A stretch of DNA of 64,000 bases from Methylophilus glucosoxydans (lineage in GTDB: Bacteria; Pseudomonadota; Gammaproteobacteria; Burkholderiales; Methylophilaceae), in the NCBI RefSeq assembly GCF_042676145.1, contig NZ_JBHTJW010000001.1, positions 466,984 to 530,983 of the forward strand. Reading direction: 5' to 3'. The stretch's first letter is position 1; each line of letters starts with the position of its first letter. Made by a program: the position numbers and the translations under genes. The notes below the pieces were generated by a model. That model ran no database searches. It was not told where the DNA came from and saw only the letters and a program-made list of their open reading frames with translations. Below are positions 8,601-16,670 of this stretch, in pieces.

Positions 8601-9556
8601 CGGCGACGGTGGGCAAGCCAGAGATCAAGGCGCAGGTGATTCACTTCATCAACCGGCCGATGCCGAAGAAAATGCAGTCCAAGACCTCACGTGCCATGCT
8701 GGGCGTGGAAGATGACACCATGATTCCGGTCATCCGCAACCCGCAAAAGGTGAACGAGGATTCGGAAGCCGTGTTCTACTTCCCGGGCTGCGGCTCCGAG
8801 CGCCTGTTCTCTAACGTCGGCCTGGCGACTCAAGCCATGTTGTACGAGGTGGGCGCGATTACGGTCTTGCCACCTGGCTACCTGTGCTGCGGTTACCCGC
8901 AAACAGCCTCAGGCAACCACGACAAGGGCCAGGAAATCACGGCGGACAACCGCGTGCTGTTCCACCGCGTCGCCAACACCTTGAACTACCTGGATATCAA
9001 GACCGTGATTGTGTCTTGCGGCACCTGTATGGATCAGTTGCAGAAGTACGAGTTCGAGAAGATTTTCCCGGGCTGCCGTCTGCTCGACATCCACGAGTAC
9101 CTGATGGAAAAAGACATGCGCCTGCAAAGTGTGACCGGTACGCGCTATATGTATCATGACCCATGCCACTCGCCGATGAAGACTTACAAGCCATTGGAAG
9201 TCACCAACAAGCTGATGGGCACTGACGTGACGTTGAATGACCGCTGCTGCGGTGAGTCCGGCACTTTTGCTGCGGCGCGTCCTGACATTGCTACCCAGGT
9301 CAAATTCCGCAAACAGGAAGAGCTGGAAAAAGGCATGGAGAAAATGGGCTTGACCGTGGGCGCCCCCGAGCAGCCAGTCAAAATCCTGACGTCTTGCCCA
9401 AGCTGCCTGCAAGGTCTGTCACGCTATGGTGATGACACTGGCATTGAAGCTGACTACATTGTGGTGGAAATGGCCAAGCACGTGCTGGGTGAAAACTGGA
9501 TGGAAAATTACATCCAGAAGGCCAATAACGGTGGCATTGAGAAAGTATTGCTGTAA
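5687..9556 (+). CDS. DUF3683 FAD/FMN oxidoreductase fused to FeS/CCG domains (GlcD-GlcF-like)
   Basis: A 1289-residue multidomain protein. In order it holds an N-terminal DUF3683 region (about 1-170), an FAD-binding PCMH domain with GGGTGYTGGAVPL (about 205-217), a GlcD/D-lactate-dehydrogenase-like C-domain with HMHAGDGNVH and SGEHGIG (about 700-750), and two 4Fe-4S motifs (CLRCGKCKPVC near 820; CTVCHRCEKPC near 883). Two CCG domains follow (PGCG and CCGYPQ near 1034-1068; DPCHSP and CCGESG near 1157-1188). It probably oxidises a 2-hydroxyacid and passes electrons through FAD and FeS clusters to quinone; the substrate is not known. ATG 5687 is preferred over TTG 5660. It is a single-gene unit with its own promoter and terminator. 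Confidence 0.88.
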   Translation: MNAPVNADLLKRNSTPLARLREIPYNYTSFSDREIVIRFLGEEIWEILNVLRAERKTGRSARMLFEVLGDLWVVSRNPYLQDDLLENPKRRKALIEALYHRIAAIQERSGGNEKVQKLVSAATKAVEKFADDFKQTAELRKKALAKLTKYTRKDNVQFDGLARVSHVTDATDWRVEYPFVVINPDTEAEISYLVRACIELGLTIIPRGGGTGYTGGAVPLTPLSAVINTEKLDQHSGVQMRTLPGVSRQVATIECGAGVVTRRAMDAATAAGLEFACDPTSADACCIGGNVAMNAGGKKAVLWGTALDNLASWRMVTPDATWLEVERLDHNLGKIHDIDMARFKISRYDIDHKNLLSEPEILEIPGPSFRKVGLGKDVTDKFLSGLPGVQKEGCDGLITSATFILHRMPKHVRTIALEFFGNVSHAVPAIVEIKDYLDATAKQDPSVIMAGLEHMDERYVKAVGYATKAARQQRPKMVLLCDIASDDENAVGEVASAVVRICNARNGEGFIAVSAEARKKFWLDRSRTAAIARHTNAFKINEDVVIPLPRLGEYSDGIERINIELSINNKLRLVDALEAFVAGDLPLQPDEDGNSDPEGVKSKQNIALQLLRDVRAKWRLILNTLDEPVTVLGEMGKAYAQYENVFRAVQSYDLRVSWKRELKRPMADIFAGREYQKILDKLDEIQKAVLKSRVFIALHMHAGDGNVHTNIPVNSDDYGMMQDAHAAVARVMALARSLNGVISGEHGIGITKMEFLDQATIDTFAAYKAKVDPEGRFNKGKLMMGSGLENAYTPSFGLLEQESIIMEQSAIGEIADDISDCLRCGKCKPVCSTHVPRANLLYSPRNKILGTSLLIEAFLYEEQTRRGISLKHFDEFNDVADHCTVCHRCEKPCPVNIDFGDVSVKMRNFLREQGKKKFNPGTAAGMLYLNAKDPATIKFLRATMIGMGYKAINIANSLAKKFGLLKDKKAPPATVGKPEIKAQVIHFINRPMPKKMQSKTSRAMLGVEDDTMIPVIRNPQKVNEDSEAVFYFPGCGSERLFSNVGLATQAMLYEVGAITVLPPGYLCCGYPQTASGNHDKGQEITADNRVLFHRVANTLNYLDIKTVIVSCGTCMDQLQKYEFEKIFPGCRLLDIHEYLMEKDMRLQSVTGTRYMYHDPCHSPMKTYKPLEVTNKLMGTDVTLNDRCCGESGTFAAARPDIATQVKFRKQEELEKGMEKMGLTVGAPEQPVKILTSCPSCLQGLSRYGDDTGIEADYIVVEMAKHVLGENWMENYIQKANNGGIEKVLL

Positions 9557-9560
9557 ACCC

Positions 9561-9586
9561 ACAAACCCCGCGTAAGCGGGGTTTGT
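9561..9586 (+). terminator. Terminator of the DUF3683 gene
   Basis: A perfect 11-bp stem ACAAACCCCGC / GCGGGGTTTGT with loop GTAA, followed by TTAA. It lies just after the stop codon. Confidence 0.85.
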
Positions 9587-9620
9587 TTAAGTGGCGGCGT
9601 ATCGTGTCAGTGCAAAGGGT

Positions 9621-9746
9621 TTATGATTGTCGCGCTTTGACATAGACATAAATCCCTGCCCAAATCATGACCACTAAAATCACAGCAATCACGATAAAAC
9701 TCATTAAACCGTAGTCAGTCGATAACAAATCAATCAAAATTTTCAT
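9621..9746 (-). CDS. DUF3149-like single-pass membrane peptide
   Basis: A 41-codon gene. It starts at ATG 9746 with a strong GGAGG 6-7 nt upstream and reads MKILIDLLSTDYGLMSFIVI, then a hydrophobic helix, then YVYVKARQS. The layout (MK-L-DLL, short loop, LMSFIVIAV helix, basic tail) matches DUF3149 peptides of beta- and gammaproteobacteria as remembered. One membrane span, function unknown. It is convergent with the DUF3683 gene and divergent from pyrD. Confidence 0.7.
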   Translation of the reverse strand: MKILIDLLSTDYGLMSFIVIAVILVVMIWAGIYVYVKARQS

Positions 9747-9859
9747 GGGTTTCCTCCAGTAAGCGAATCATGTTGCACGCAATGAATCTGTAGAGGATTT
9801 TGAACCCTTATGACATCATGGTTTTTGATGTAACGCAAAAGTCATGTCAGCGACACCTG

Positions 9860-9885
9860 GTGACTGTATTGTCTGGCAGTCACTG
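9860..9885 (+). other. Hairpin upstream of pyrD
   Basis: Inverted repeat around TGACTG / CAGTCA with a loop of about 10 nt, roughly 55 bp before the pyrD start. It may be part of the leader or an operator. No U-run follows it, and no function is claimed. Confidence 0.35.
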
Positions 9886-9938
9886 CTGGCAAAATGCAAC
9901 GATAGAGTTGGAAAATTAAAAGTTCAGGAATCAAACGG

Positions 9939-10955
9939 ATGAATGTTTACTCGCTGCTTAAACCTCTGCTGTTTCAACTGGATGCAGAGCAAGCACACGA
10001 TATTACTTTGCAATCGCTCAAACGTGCAGAAAAGCTCGGCCTGCTCACACTCGCCGCCTGCCGTTTACCTGCACAACCGACGCAGGTCATGGGCCTCACG
10101 TTTCCCAACCCGGTCGGCCTGGCGGCCGGGCTGGATAAAAATGCCGCTGTGATTGACGGCATGGCCGCGCTAGGCTTTGGCTTTATTGAGGTGGGCACCG
10201 TCACGCCACGCCCGCAGCCTGGCAACCCCAAACCACGCTTGTTCCGTTTGCCACAAGCCGAGGCCATTATTAACCGCTTTGGCTTTAACAACCTCGGTGT
10301 CGATCAACTGATCCAGAATGTGAAGGCGTCCAAATTCAAAGGCATCCTGGGCATTAATATCGGCAAAAATTTCGATACGCCGAACGACCGTGCCGCTGAA
10401 GACTACCTGAGCTGCATGCGGAAGGTGTATAACTATGCCAGTTATATCACGGTGAATATCTCCTCACCCAACACCAAAAACCTGCGCGCCCTGCAAGAAA
10501 AAGAGGCGCTGGGCCAACTGCTCGCGACGCTCAAAGCCGAGCAAAAAATCCTCTCGCAACTGCATGGCAAATATGTGCCCGTTGTGCTCAAAATCGCCCC
10601 CGATTTAACCACCGAACAAGTACAAGAAATTGCTGAACTGCTCATGCAGCACCAAATGGACGGCGTGATTGCCACCAACACCACCTTGTCGCGCGATGCT
10701 GTGGCCGGGTTGCCAAACTCGGAAGAGGCGGGTGGGCTGTCAGGCGCACCGGTAAAAGCGGGTTCTACACGCGTGATTCAAACACTGGCGGCCAGCTTGC
10801 AAGGCAGCCTGCCGATTATCGGCGTCGGTGGTATTCTCAATGGCGACGATGCCAAAGAGAAAATGGCGGCCGGTGCCAGCCTGGTTCAACTCTACAGCGG
10901 ACTCATCTATAAAGGCCCGCAGTTAATTAAAGATTGCCGCAAAGCCTTGCTCTAA
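9939..10955 (+). CDS. pyrD: Dihydroorotate dehydrogenase (quinone), class 2
   Basis: 338 residues. It oxidises dihydroorotate to orotate with FMN and passes electrons to membrane quinone (pyrimidine synthesis). The class 2 N-terminal helix is present (MNVYSLLKPLLFQLDAEQAH). FMN-site motifs are GLAAGLDKNA near 62, EVGTVTPRPQPGNPKPR near 86, and INISSPNT-type NISSPNTKNLR near 174 with the catalytic Ser. VGGILNGDDAKEK lies near the C-terminus. Length is normal. The stop codon overlaps the start of the downstream GST gene (TAATG), indicating translational coupling. Confidence 0.95.
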   Translation: MNVYSLLKPLLFQLDAEQAHDITLQSLKRAEKLGLLTLAACRLPAQPTQVMGLTFPNPVGLAAGLDKNAAVIDGMAALGFGFIEVGTVTPRPQPGNPKPRLFRLPQAEAIINRFGFNNLGVDQLIQNVKASKFKGILGINIGKNFDTPNDRAAEDYLSCMRKVYNYASYITVNISSPNTKNLRALQEKEALGQLLATLKAEQKILSQLHGKYVPVVLKIAPDLTTEQVQEIAELLMQHQMDGVIATNTTLSRDAVAGLPNSEEAGGLSGAPVKAGSTRVIQTLAASLQGSLPIIGVGGILNGDDAKEKMAAGASLVQLYSGLIYKGPQLIKDCRKALL

Positions 10956-11566
10956 TGGCATTGCCCATCCTTTACTCCTACCGCCGCTGCCCCTACGCCA
11001 TGCGCGCCCGTATGGCGATCTGGGCGGCGAATATTCAGGTAGAAGTGCGAGAGATTTCCCTGCGAGAGAAACCTGCACATTTGCTACAGATTTCCCCCAA
11101 AGGCACCGTGCCGGTATTGCAATTGCCTGACGGCACTGTGCTGGAGCAAAGTCTGGATATCATGCAGTGGGCACTTGCCCAGAACGATCCTCAAGGTTGG
11201 TTGAATGCAGACCACGATGCAGTGAACGCGCTGATAACTATCAATGATGGTGAGTTTAAACAAGCACTTGACCGCTATAAATACCCTGACCGTTACCACG
11301 AGCAAGCGCAACTGGTTTATCGTGAACAAGGTGAGCAGTTTTTGCAGAGGTTAGAAGCTGCATTAGAGCAGCATGACTATTTGCTTGGCGATAAACCCAG
11401 CATGGCCGATATCGCGATCTTCCCGTTTATCCGTCAGTTTGCGGCAGTAGATGCGGAGTGGTTTGCCAGCAGCGCATATCCGAAACTGCGTGGCTGGTTA
11501 GAAGGGTGGTTGCAAAGCCCCTTATTTGAAAAAGTGATGCAGAAGTTTCCGACTTACACACAGTAA
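10955..11566 (+). CDS. Glutathione S-transferase-fold protein
   Basis: 203 residues. The thioredoxin-like N-domain reads LYSYRRCPYAMRARMAIWAA with a CPYA motif, followed by the cis-Pro KGTVPVLQL and EQSLDIMQWAL. An all-helical C-domain follows (YLLGDKPSMADIAIFPFIRQF). CPYA resembles glutaredoxin-2/omega-type enzymes, which act by thiol chemistry rather than Tyr/Ser GSTs. The ATG at 10955 overlaps the pyrD stop; a longer frame from 10934 would overlap pyrD by 22 nt and is less likely. The substrate is unknown. Confidence 0.82.
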   Translation: MALPILYSYRRCPYAMRARMAIWAANIQVEVREISLREKPAHLLQISPKGTVPVLQLPDGTVLEQSLDIMQWALAQNDPQGWLNADHDAVNALITINDGEFKQALDRYKYPDRYHEQAQLVYREQGEQFLQRLEAALEQHDYLLGDKPSMADIAIFPFIRQFAAVDAEWFASSAYPKLRGWLEGWLQSPLFEKVMQKFPTYTQ

Positions 11567-11597
11567 ACATTCCTGTTGAAATAATATTGTGTTAGAG

Positions 11598-11609
11598 TTT
11601 CCATGGAAA
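11598..11609. promoter_or_regulatory. Palindrome before the antitoxin gene (candidate operator)
   Basis: Perfect 12-bp palindrome TTTCCATGGAAA immediately upstream of the AAGGAA ribosome-binding site of the antitoxin gene. Xre-type antitoxins usually repress their own operon, so this is a plausible operator. The evidence is position plus symmetry only. Confidence 0.45.
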
Positions 11610-11618
11610 GGAATTTCT

Positions 11619-11999
11619 ATGGTCGCGACCACACAAAATAACGTCCCCCAAGCCGATGCACAATCCGTGTTAACCAAAGCGGTAAGTCGCGCGGCTGAGC
11701 GTTTGCAGATTTCCAAAGCCTTGTTGGCAAGCATTCTTGGCCTGAGTCCTGCCACCATTACCCGCCTGTATAGTGGTGAATATGTCCTCGACCAAAAACG
11801 CAAAGAGTGGGATTTTGCTTTGCTATTTGTCCGAGCGTTCCGCTCGTTGGATTCCATTGTCAACAATGATGAAACCGCCCGTGTCTGGTTAAACAATCAA
11901 AACCTGGCGCTCAATGCGCGCCCCATCGACCTGATTAAACAAACTGAAGGCCTGGTTCGTGTCGTCCAATATCTGGACACCTCACGCGGTATCGTCTGA
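11619..11999 (+). CDS. Xre/MbcA/ParS-family antitoxin (DUF2384)
   Basis: 126 residues starting at ATG 11619 (AAGGAA upstream; an upstream GTG at 11589 is rejected). A helix-turn-helix-like N-half (AAERLQISKALLASILGLSPATITRLYSG) precedes the DUF2384 antitoxin region (LFVRAFRSLDSIVNNDETARVWLNNQNLALNARPIDLI). The last 41 nt overlap the RES toxin gene. It would neutralise that toxin by binding its active site and repress the operon, as in ParS/ParT and MbcA/MbcT pairs. Confidence 0.85.
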   Translation: MVATTQNNVPQADAQSVLTKAVSRAAERLQISKALLASILGLSPATITRLYSGEYVLDQKRKEWDFALLFVRAFRSLDSIVNNDETARVWLNNQNLALNARPIDLIKQTEGLVRVVQYLDTSRGIV

Positions 12000-12672
12000 G
12001 GCTTTTGCTTGGGCATCGTTGGCCTGGCGCATGGTCGAGGCGCAACATGTCGCCTCCACCATGAAGCTGGTCGATACTGAGGCCGAGCAAACCCTGCTTG
12101 AAGCATTGCTCGATAGCAACAAGCCACCGTACGCCGCGGATACCGAGCATCTTGATTACTTGCTCTCCACACCATTCCGTTACCCCAGCCGCGCTGGAGG
12201 TTCACGCTTTCGCGGTCCAAATGACCCCGGCGTGTTTTATGCCGCAGAAACAGTTCGTACCGCCGCAGCTGAACTCGGCTATTGGCGCTGGCGCTTTCTC
12301 ATGGATGCGCCAGCACTCAGCCGCATAGAGCCCGTGCCACACACCGCTTTTCAAGTGTCACTCGCCACCCAAGCCATTGATTTAAGAAATCCACCGTTTA
12401 ATCAAGATGCGGTATGGCAACATAAAACCAACTATCAACCGACCCAAGCTTTAGCAGTTACAGCAAGGGAGGTGAAGTTAGGCGCCATCATTTACACCTC
12501 TGTGAGAGACCCGCAACCAGCGTGGTGTGTTGCAGTATTAAATCCGCAAGCGTTTAAAGAGAACACGCCTAGACCAGAAAAACAGACTTGGTGGCTGGTT
12601 GTGAATACTCAAGAAGTGATTTGGCGTAGGGACTATGAATCTTTTACTTTTGATTCAGTATTATGGGAATGA
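11959..12672 (+). CDS. RES-domain toxin (NAD+-depleting family)
   Basis: 237 residues from GTG 11959, with GAAGG upstream and an overlap with the antitoxin gene. Family features are AWRMVEAQHVASTMKLVD near the start, then the RES core: SRAGGSRFRGPNDPGVFYAAET (about 76-97, with R, Y and E), and a late IIYTSVRDPQPAWCVAVL stretch. RES toxins (MbcT, ParT, Res) degrade NAD+ or modify metabolic enzymes with it. No frameshift is seen, so the pair looks intact. Its position between pyrD-GST and phoH suggests an accessory insertion. Confidence 0.85.
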   Translation: MSSNIWTPHAVSSEAFAWASLAWRMVEAQHVASTMKLVDTEAEQTLLEALLDSNKPPYAADTEHLDYLLSTPFRYPSRAGGSRFRGPNDPGVFYAAETVRTAAAELGYWRWRFLMDAPALSRIEPVPHTAFQVSLATQAIDLRNPPFNQDAVWQHKTNYQPTQALAVTAREVKLGAIIYTSVRDPQPAWCVAVLNPQAFKENTPRPEKQTWWLVVNTQEVIWRRDYESFTFDSVLWE

Positions 12673-12844
12673 GTCCTAATACAGTTAAGTTAACTGTCTC
12701 TAAGGTTCAGGGGTTTAGCGTTATAAAATCTATCGGTAGTGACCAAAAAGATTTATTCTTAAATTTATATGGCGATTGTAATCAGAAACTACTCAATTGA
12801 ATCAAAGTAAATTGGGCTAGGTTAAAGTTGATGTATCGTTATGA

Positions 12845-13792
12845 CTAATCTTTCTGCGAGGTCTCAAACTTCTCATAAGCATTAATAATCTTCTGCACCA
12901 ACGGATGTCTTACCACGTCTTGCGACATAAACTGGGTAAAGGCGATGCCTTTCACTTCTTTGAGAATCTTTTGCGCTTCGACCAAGCCGCTTTTCTGGTG
13001 GCGTTGCAAGTCAATCTGTGTCACGTCGCCGGTAATCACGGCTTTGGTGCCAAAACCGATGCGGGTCAGGAACATTTTCATTTGCTCGGGCGTAGTGTTT
13101 TGCGCTTCGTCCAGAATAATAAAACTCTGGTTCAAGGTACGGCCGCGCATATAGGCGAGTGGGGCAACTTCAATGGCGCCGCGTTCAAACATTTTGTTCA
13201 CGGTGTCATAACCAGCCAAGTCATACAAGGCGTCATATAAAGGGCGCAGGTACGGGTCGACCTTTTGGTTCAAATCACCAGGTAGAAAACCTAAACGTTC
13301 ACCTGCTTCTACAGCCGGGCGGACTAACACGATTCTTTTCACGCGGTCACGGGTCATGGCATCCACTGCACTGGCGACAGCCAGATAGGTTTTACCTGTA
13401 CCCGCTGGGCCGATGCCAAAGGTGATGTCATGGTCTTGTATCTGTTGCAAGTAGCTGACCTGGCGCGGGGTGCGACCATGCAGGTCGCCGCGGCGCGTCA
13501 TCAGTACAGGCATGGCGCTGCTGCTGACTTCTTCGGGTTTGAGTTTGTCGATTTCTACTAGGCCGAGCTGAATATCTTCGAGGTCAATCGGCTTTTTTGA
13601 GCGTGCGTAGAAGTTTTCTAGCATTTGCGCGCCCAGCCGCATATTGGTTTGGTTGCCGCTCAAGTAAAACGTGCTGCCGCGGCGGTTGATGTCGATATCG
13701 AGACCATTCGCCAGTTGGCGGATATTTTCATCAAGCGGGCCGCACAGGTTGGCCAGCATCAGGTTGTCTTCGGGGCTGAGGGTAATTTCCAT
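12845..13792 (-). CDS. ybeZ: PhoH-family ATPase (YbeZ)
   Basis: 315 residues. Walker A is GPAGTGKT at 128-135 and Walker B is the IILDEAQN segment, followed by TGDVTQIDLQ. The C-terminus keeps QFMSQDVVRHPLVQKI. YbeZ is an ATPase linked to ribosome and RNA metabolism that works with YbeY. It lies 2 bp downstream of miaB in an operon. The usual third gene, ybeY, is not here but at 27659. Confidence 0.92.
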   Translation of the reverse strand: MEITLSPEDNLMLANLCGPLDENIRQLANGLDIDINRRGSTFYLSGNQTNMRLGAQMLENFYARSKKPIDLEDIQLGLVEIDKLKPEEVSSSAMPVLMTRRGDLHGRTPRQVSYLQQIQDHDITFGIGPAGTGKTYLAVASAVDAMTRDRVKRIVLVRPAVEAGERLGFLPGDLNQKVDPYLRPLYDALYDLAGYDTVNKMFERGAIEVAPLAYMRGRTLNQSFIILDEAQNTTPEQMKMFLTRIGFGTKAVITGDVTQIDLQRHQKSGLVEAQKILKEVKGIAFTQFMSQDVVRHPLVQKIINAYEKFETSQKD

Positions 13793-13794
13793 GC

Positions 13795-15132
13795 TTAATT
13801 CACAATTTCGCCAACCAGGCGTTTTGGGTTGTAGACGTCGGTGATTTTGACTTGCACCATCTGGTGGATATAGCGGCTATCGGCAGCGATATCCACCACG
13901 CGGCCGTTATCGGTTTTGCCTGCCAACAAATTGGGGTCTTTCCACGACGGGCCATCGATCAGCACGCGTTGCACGGTCCCCAGCATGGCGCGGCTGATGG
14001 CGTCACCATTGGTTTCGTTCTCGGTTTGCAGTTGCTTGAGCCAGGCCGCTTTGTCGGCTTGCGGGGTTTCGTCGGGCAGGTAGCTGGCCGGCGTGCCTGG
14101 GCGCGGGCTGTATAAAAAGCTGAAACTGTAATCAAATCCCACATCGCGCATGAGTTTGAGTGTGGCCTGAAAGTCTTTTTCGGTTTCACCAGGAAAGCCG
14201 ACGATGATGTCGCTGGTGATGGTCAGGGCCGGATTGGCAGCTTTCAGTTTGCGGATCAGGCCTTTGTATTGCAGCGCGGTGTAGTTGCGCTTCATCGCCA
14301 TCAAGATACGGTCACTGCCTGCCTGCACTGGCAGGTGCAATTGGTTGGCCAGCTTGGGCACCGTCGCATGGCACGCAATCAGACGCTCGCTCATTTCGTT
14401 GGGGTGGCTGGTGGTGTAGCGGATACGCTCGATTTGCGGGATTTCTGCGATGGTTTCAATCAACAGTGGCAAATCGGCCTCGATGCCTTGATAAGGCACG
14501 CGGTAGGCGTTCACGTTCTGGCCGAGCAGCGTGATCTCTTTGACGCCTTGCTCAGCCAACTGGATCGCCTCGGTAATGATGTCTTCAAACGGACGAGAAA
14601 ACTCTTCGCCGCGGGTATAAGGTACTACGCAAAAGCTGCAATATTTGCTGCAGCCCTCCATAATGCTCAAAAAGGCAGTCGCCCCTTCGACGCGGGGCGG
14701 CGGCAAATGGTCAAACTTTTCAATCTCGGGGAAGGCAATGTCTACCTGTGGCTTGTCTGCCGCTTGTTTGGCTTTGATCAGCTCGGGCAGCCGATGCAGG
14801 GTTTGCGGACCAAACACGACATCGACATAGGGCGCGCGCTGAATGATGGCCTCGCCTTCCTGGCTGGCCACGCAACCGCCGACACCAATCACCAGGTTGG
14901 GATTTTTTTCTTTGAGCGGAATCATGCGGCCGAGATGGCTAAACACTTTTTCTTCGGCTTTTTCACGGACTGAACAGGTGTTGAGCAAGATCACGTCTGC
15001 TTCTTCCATGTTCTCGGTTTGCGTCATGCCTTCATGCTCGCGCATCAGGTCTATCATGCGTGACGCATCGTATTCGTTCATCTGGCAACCAAACGATTTA
15101 ATGAATATCTTTTTTCCGCTTTCGTGCTTCAT
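13795..15132 (-). CDS. miaB: tRNA-2-methylthio-N6-dimethylallyladenosine synthase
   Basis: 445 residues. The radical-SAM methylthiotransferase adds a methylthio group to i6A37 of tRNAs reading UNN codons. The N-terminal MTTase domain has Cys16 (FGCQMNEYD), Cys53 (LNTCSVREKA) and Cys87 (GVGGCVASQ) for one 4Fe-4S cluster. The radical-SAM triad is C161-x3-C165-x2-C168 (CSKYCSFC). A TRAM domain ends the protein. It heads the miaB-ybeZ operon and is divergent from cysG. Confidence 0.95.
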   Translation of the reverse strand: MKHESGKKIFIKSFGCQMNEYDASRMIDLMREHEGMTQTENMEEADVILLNTCSVREKAEEKVFSHLGRMIPLKEKNPNLVIGVGGCVASQEGEAIIQRAPYVDVVFGPQTLHRLPELIKAKQAADKPQVDIAFPEIEKFDHLPPPRVEGATAFLSIMEGCSKYCSFCVVPYTRGEEFSRPFEDIITEAIQLAEQGVKEITLLGQNVNAYRVPYQGIEADLPLLIETIAEIPQIERIRYTTSHPNEMSERLIACHATVPKLANQLHLPVQAGSDRILMAMKRNYTALQYKGLIRKLKAANPALTITSDIIVGFPGETEKDFQATLKLMRDVGFDYSFSFLYSPRPGTPASYLPDETPQADKAAWLKQLQTENETNGDAISRAMLGTVQRVLIDGPSWKDPNLLAGKTDNGRVVDIAADSRYIHQMVQVKITDVYNPKRLVGEIVN

Positions 15133-15243
15133 CGAACGCTAAATTTCTCACAAAAACAGTATTTTAGCGTATTTGCAGGGGAAACCCCAGCTAACACTGG
15201 GGACTGCGGTAAAATACGCTTTTCTTGTTGAAGTCCCATCTGC

Positions 15244-16635
15244 ATGCAAGCTTTACCGATTTTTTTCAATATTGCACAACGCCCTTGTATCGTCATCGGC
15301 GGTGGCGATGTCGCGACGCGCAAGGTGATCATGCTACGCAAGGCGCAAGGGCAGGTTACCGTGATCTCGCCCGAATTGTGCGACGAGTTGCGCGAGATGC
15401 ATGCGCAGGGCGAGATTGACTATGTGGCTGCCGAGTTTCAGGCCGAACAATTGACCAGTGCTTGCCTGGTGATTGCAGCCACCGATGACGAAGCGGTGAA
15501 TGAAGCAGTGTCGGTGGCGGCAAAGCGGCTGAATATTCCGGTCAACGTCGTCGATGCGCCAGCGCTGTGCACGTTTACCATGGGCTCGGTGATTGATCGC
15601 AGCCCGGTGGTGATTGCGATTTCGAGTGAAGGCAATGCGCCGGTGCTGGCAAGGCATATCCGCAGCAAAATCGAAACCATGTTGCCTGCGGCTTATGGCC
15701 GGATTGCGACTATCGCAGGTGAATTTCGCGACCAGGTGAAAGCCAAGTTCTCTAATCTGCCTGCACGTCGTCGCTTTTGGGAGGATGTGTTGAACGGGCC
15801 GCTGGTGGAGCGCGTGTTGTCCGGGCAGGAGCAGGCAGCGCGGACCTTGCTGGCCGAGTTGCTCAATCAGCGTGAAGACGCGCCTACGCGTGGCGAGGTT
15901 TATCTGGTGGGCGGTGGGCCGGGTGACCCAGATCTACTGACGTTCAGGGCATTGCGACTGATGCAGCAGTGCGATGTCTGTGTCTATGACAAGCTGGTGA
16001 GCAAAGAGGTCATGGAACTGGTGCGTCGCGATGCCGAGCTGATTTATGTGGGTAAGTCACGTGACCAGCACACCTTGCCGCAAGAAGAAATCAATGCCTT
16101 GCTGGCCAGGCTGGCGCTGGAAGGCAAGCGCGTATTGCGGCTTAAAGGCGGCGACCCGTTTATCTTTGGACGTGGCGGCGAAGAGATCGAAACACTGATG
16201 CAGCATGGGGTGCCATTTCAAGTGGTGCCCGGCATTACCGCGGCCAACGGTGTCTCTAGCTATGCCGGGATTCCGCTCACGCACAGGGATTACGCCCAGG
16301 CCTGTTTATTTATTACCGGCCACCTTAAAGATGGCACCATTGATCTGGACTGGCAGGCCATGGCCAGACCCAAGCAGACGGTGGTGATTTATATGGGCCT
16401 GGTAGGGCTGGAGCAGATTTGCAGCAAGCTGATGGCACAAGGCGTGTCGCCGGACATGCCGGCGGCAGTGATCCAGCAGGGGACAACGCAGAAGCAACGC
16501 GTGGTGGAATCAACCTTGCAGCATCTGGCAGCAGAGGTGGCGGCCGCGGGCTTGAAGCCGCCCAGTTTGACGATTATTGGCGAAGTGGTGAAATTGCGCG
16601 AGCGACTGAACTGGTTTACGCCGTCGGCGGATTAA
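15244..16635 (+). CDS. cysG: Siroheme synthase (trifunctional CysG)
   Basis: 463 residues. The N-half (about 1-210) is precorrin-2 dehydrogenase/ferrochelatase with the NAD site GGGDVATRK near 18-26. The C-half is uroporphyrinogen-III C-methyltransferase (VYLVGGGPGDPDLLT near 219, then LRLKGGDPFIFGRGGEE and VVPGITAANGVSSYAGIPLTH in segments). It makes siroheme for sulfite and nitrite reductases. It has the normal length for the fused enzyme. It is convergent with envZ. Confidence 0.95.
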   Translation: MQALPIFFNIAQRPCIVIGGGDVATRKVIMLRKAQGQVTVISPELCDELREMHAQGEIDYVAAEFQAEQLTSACLVIAATDDEAVNEAVSVAAKRLNIPVNVVDAPALCTFTMGSVIDRSPVVIAISSEGNAPVLARHIRSKIETMLPAAYGRIATIAGEFRDQVKAKFSNLPARRRFWEDVLNGPLVERVLSGQEQAARTLLAELLNQREDAPTRGEVYLVGGGPGDPDLLTFRALRLMQQCDVCVYDKLVSKEVMELVRRDAELIYVGKSRDQHTLPQEEINALLARLALEGKRVLRLKGGDPFIFGRGGEEIETLMQHGVPFQVVPGITAANGVSSYAGIPLTHRDYAQACLFITGHLKDGTIDLDWQAMARPKQTVVIYMGLVGLEQICSKLMAQGVSPDMPAAVIQQGTTQKQRVVESTLQHLAAEVAAAGLKPPSLTIIGEVVKLRERLNWFTPSAD

Positions 16636-16670
16636 TCGCTGCGCTCAACCAGCTTAAGTGTTGGGCCAGA

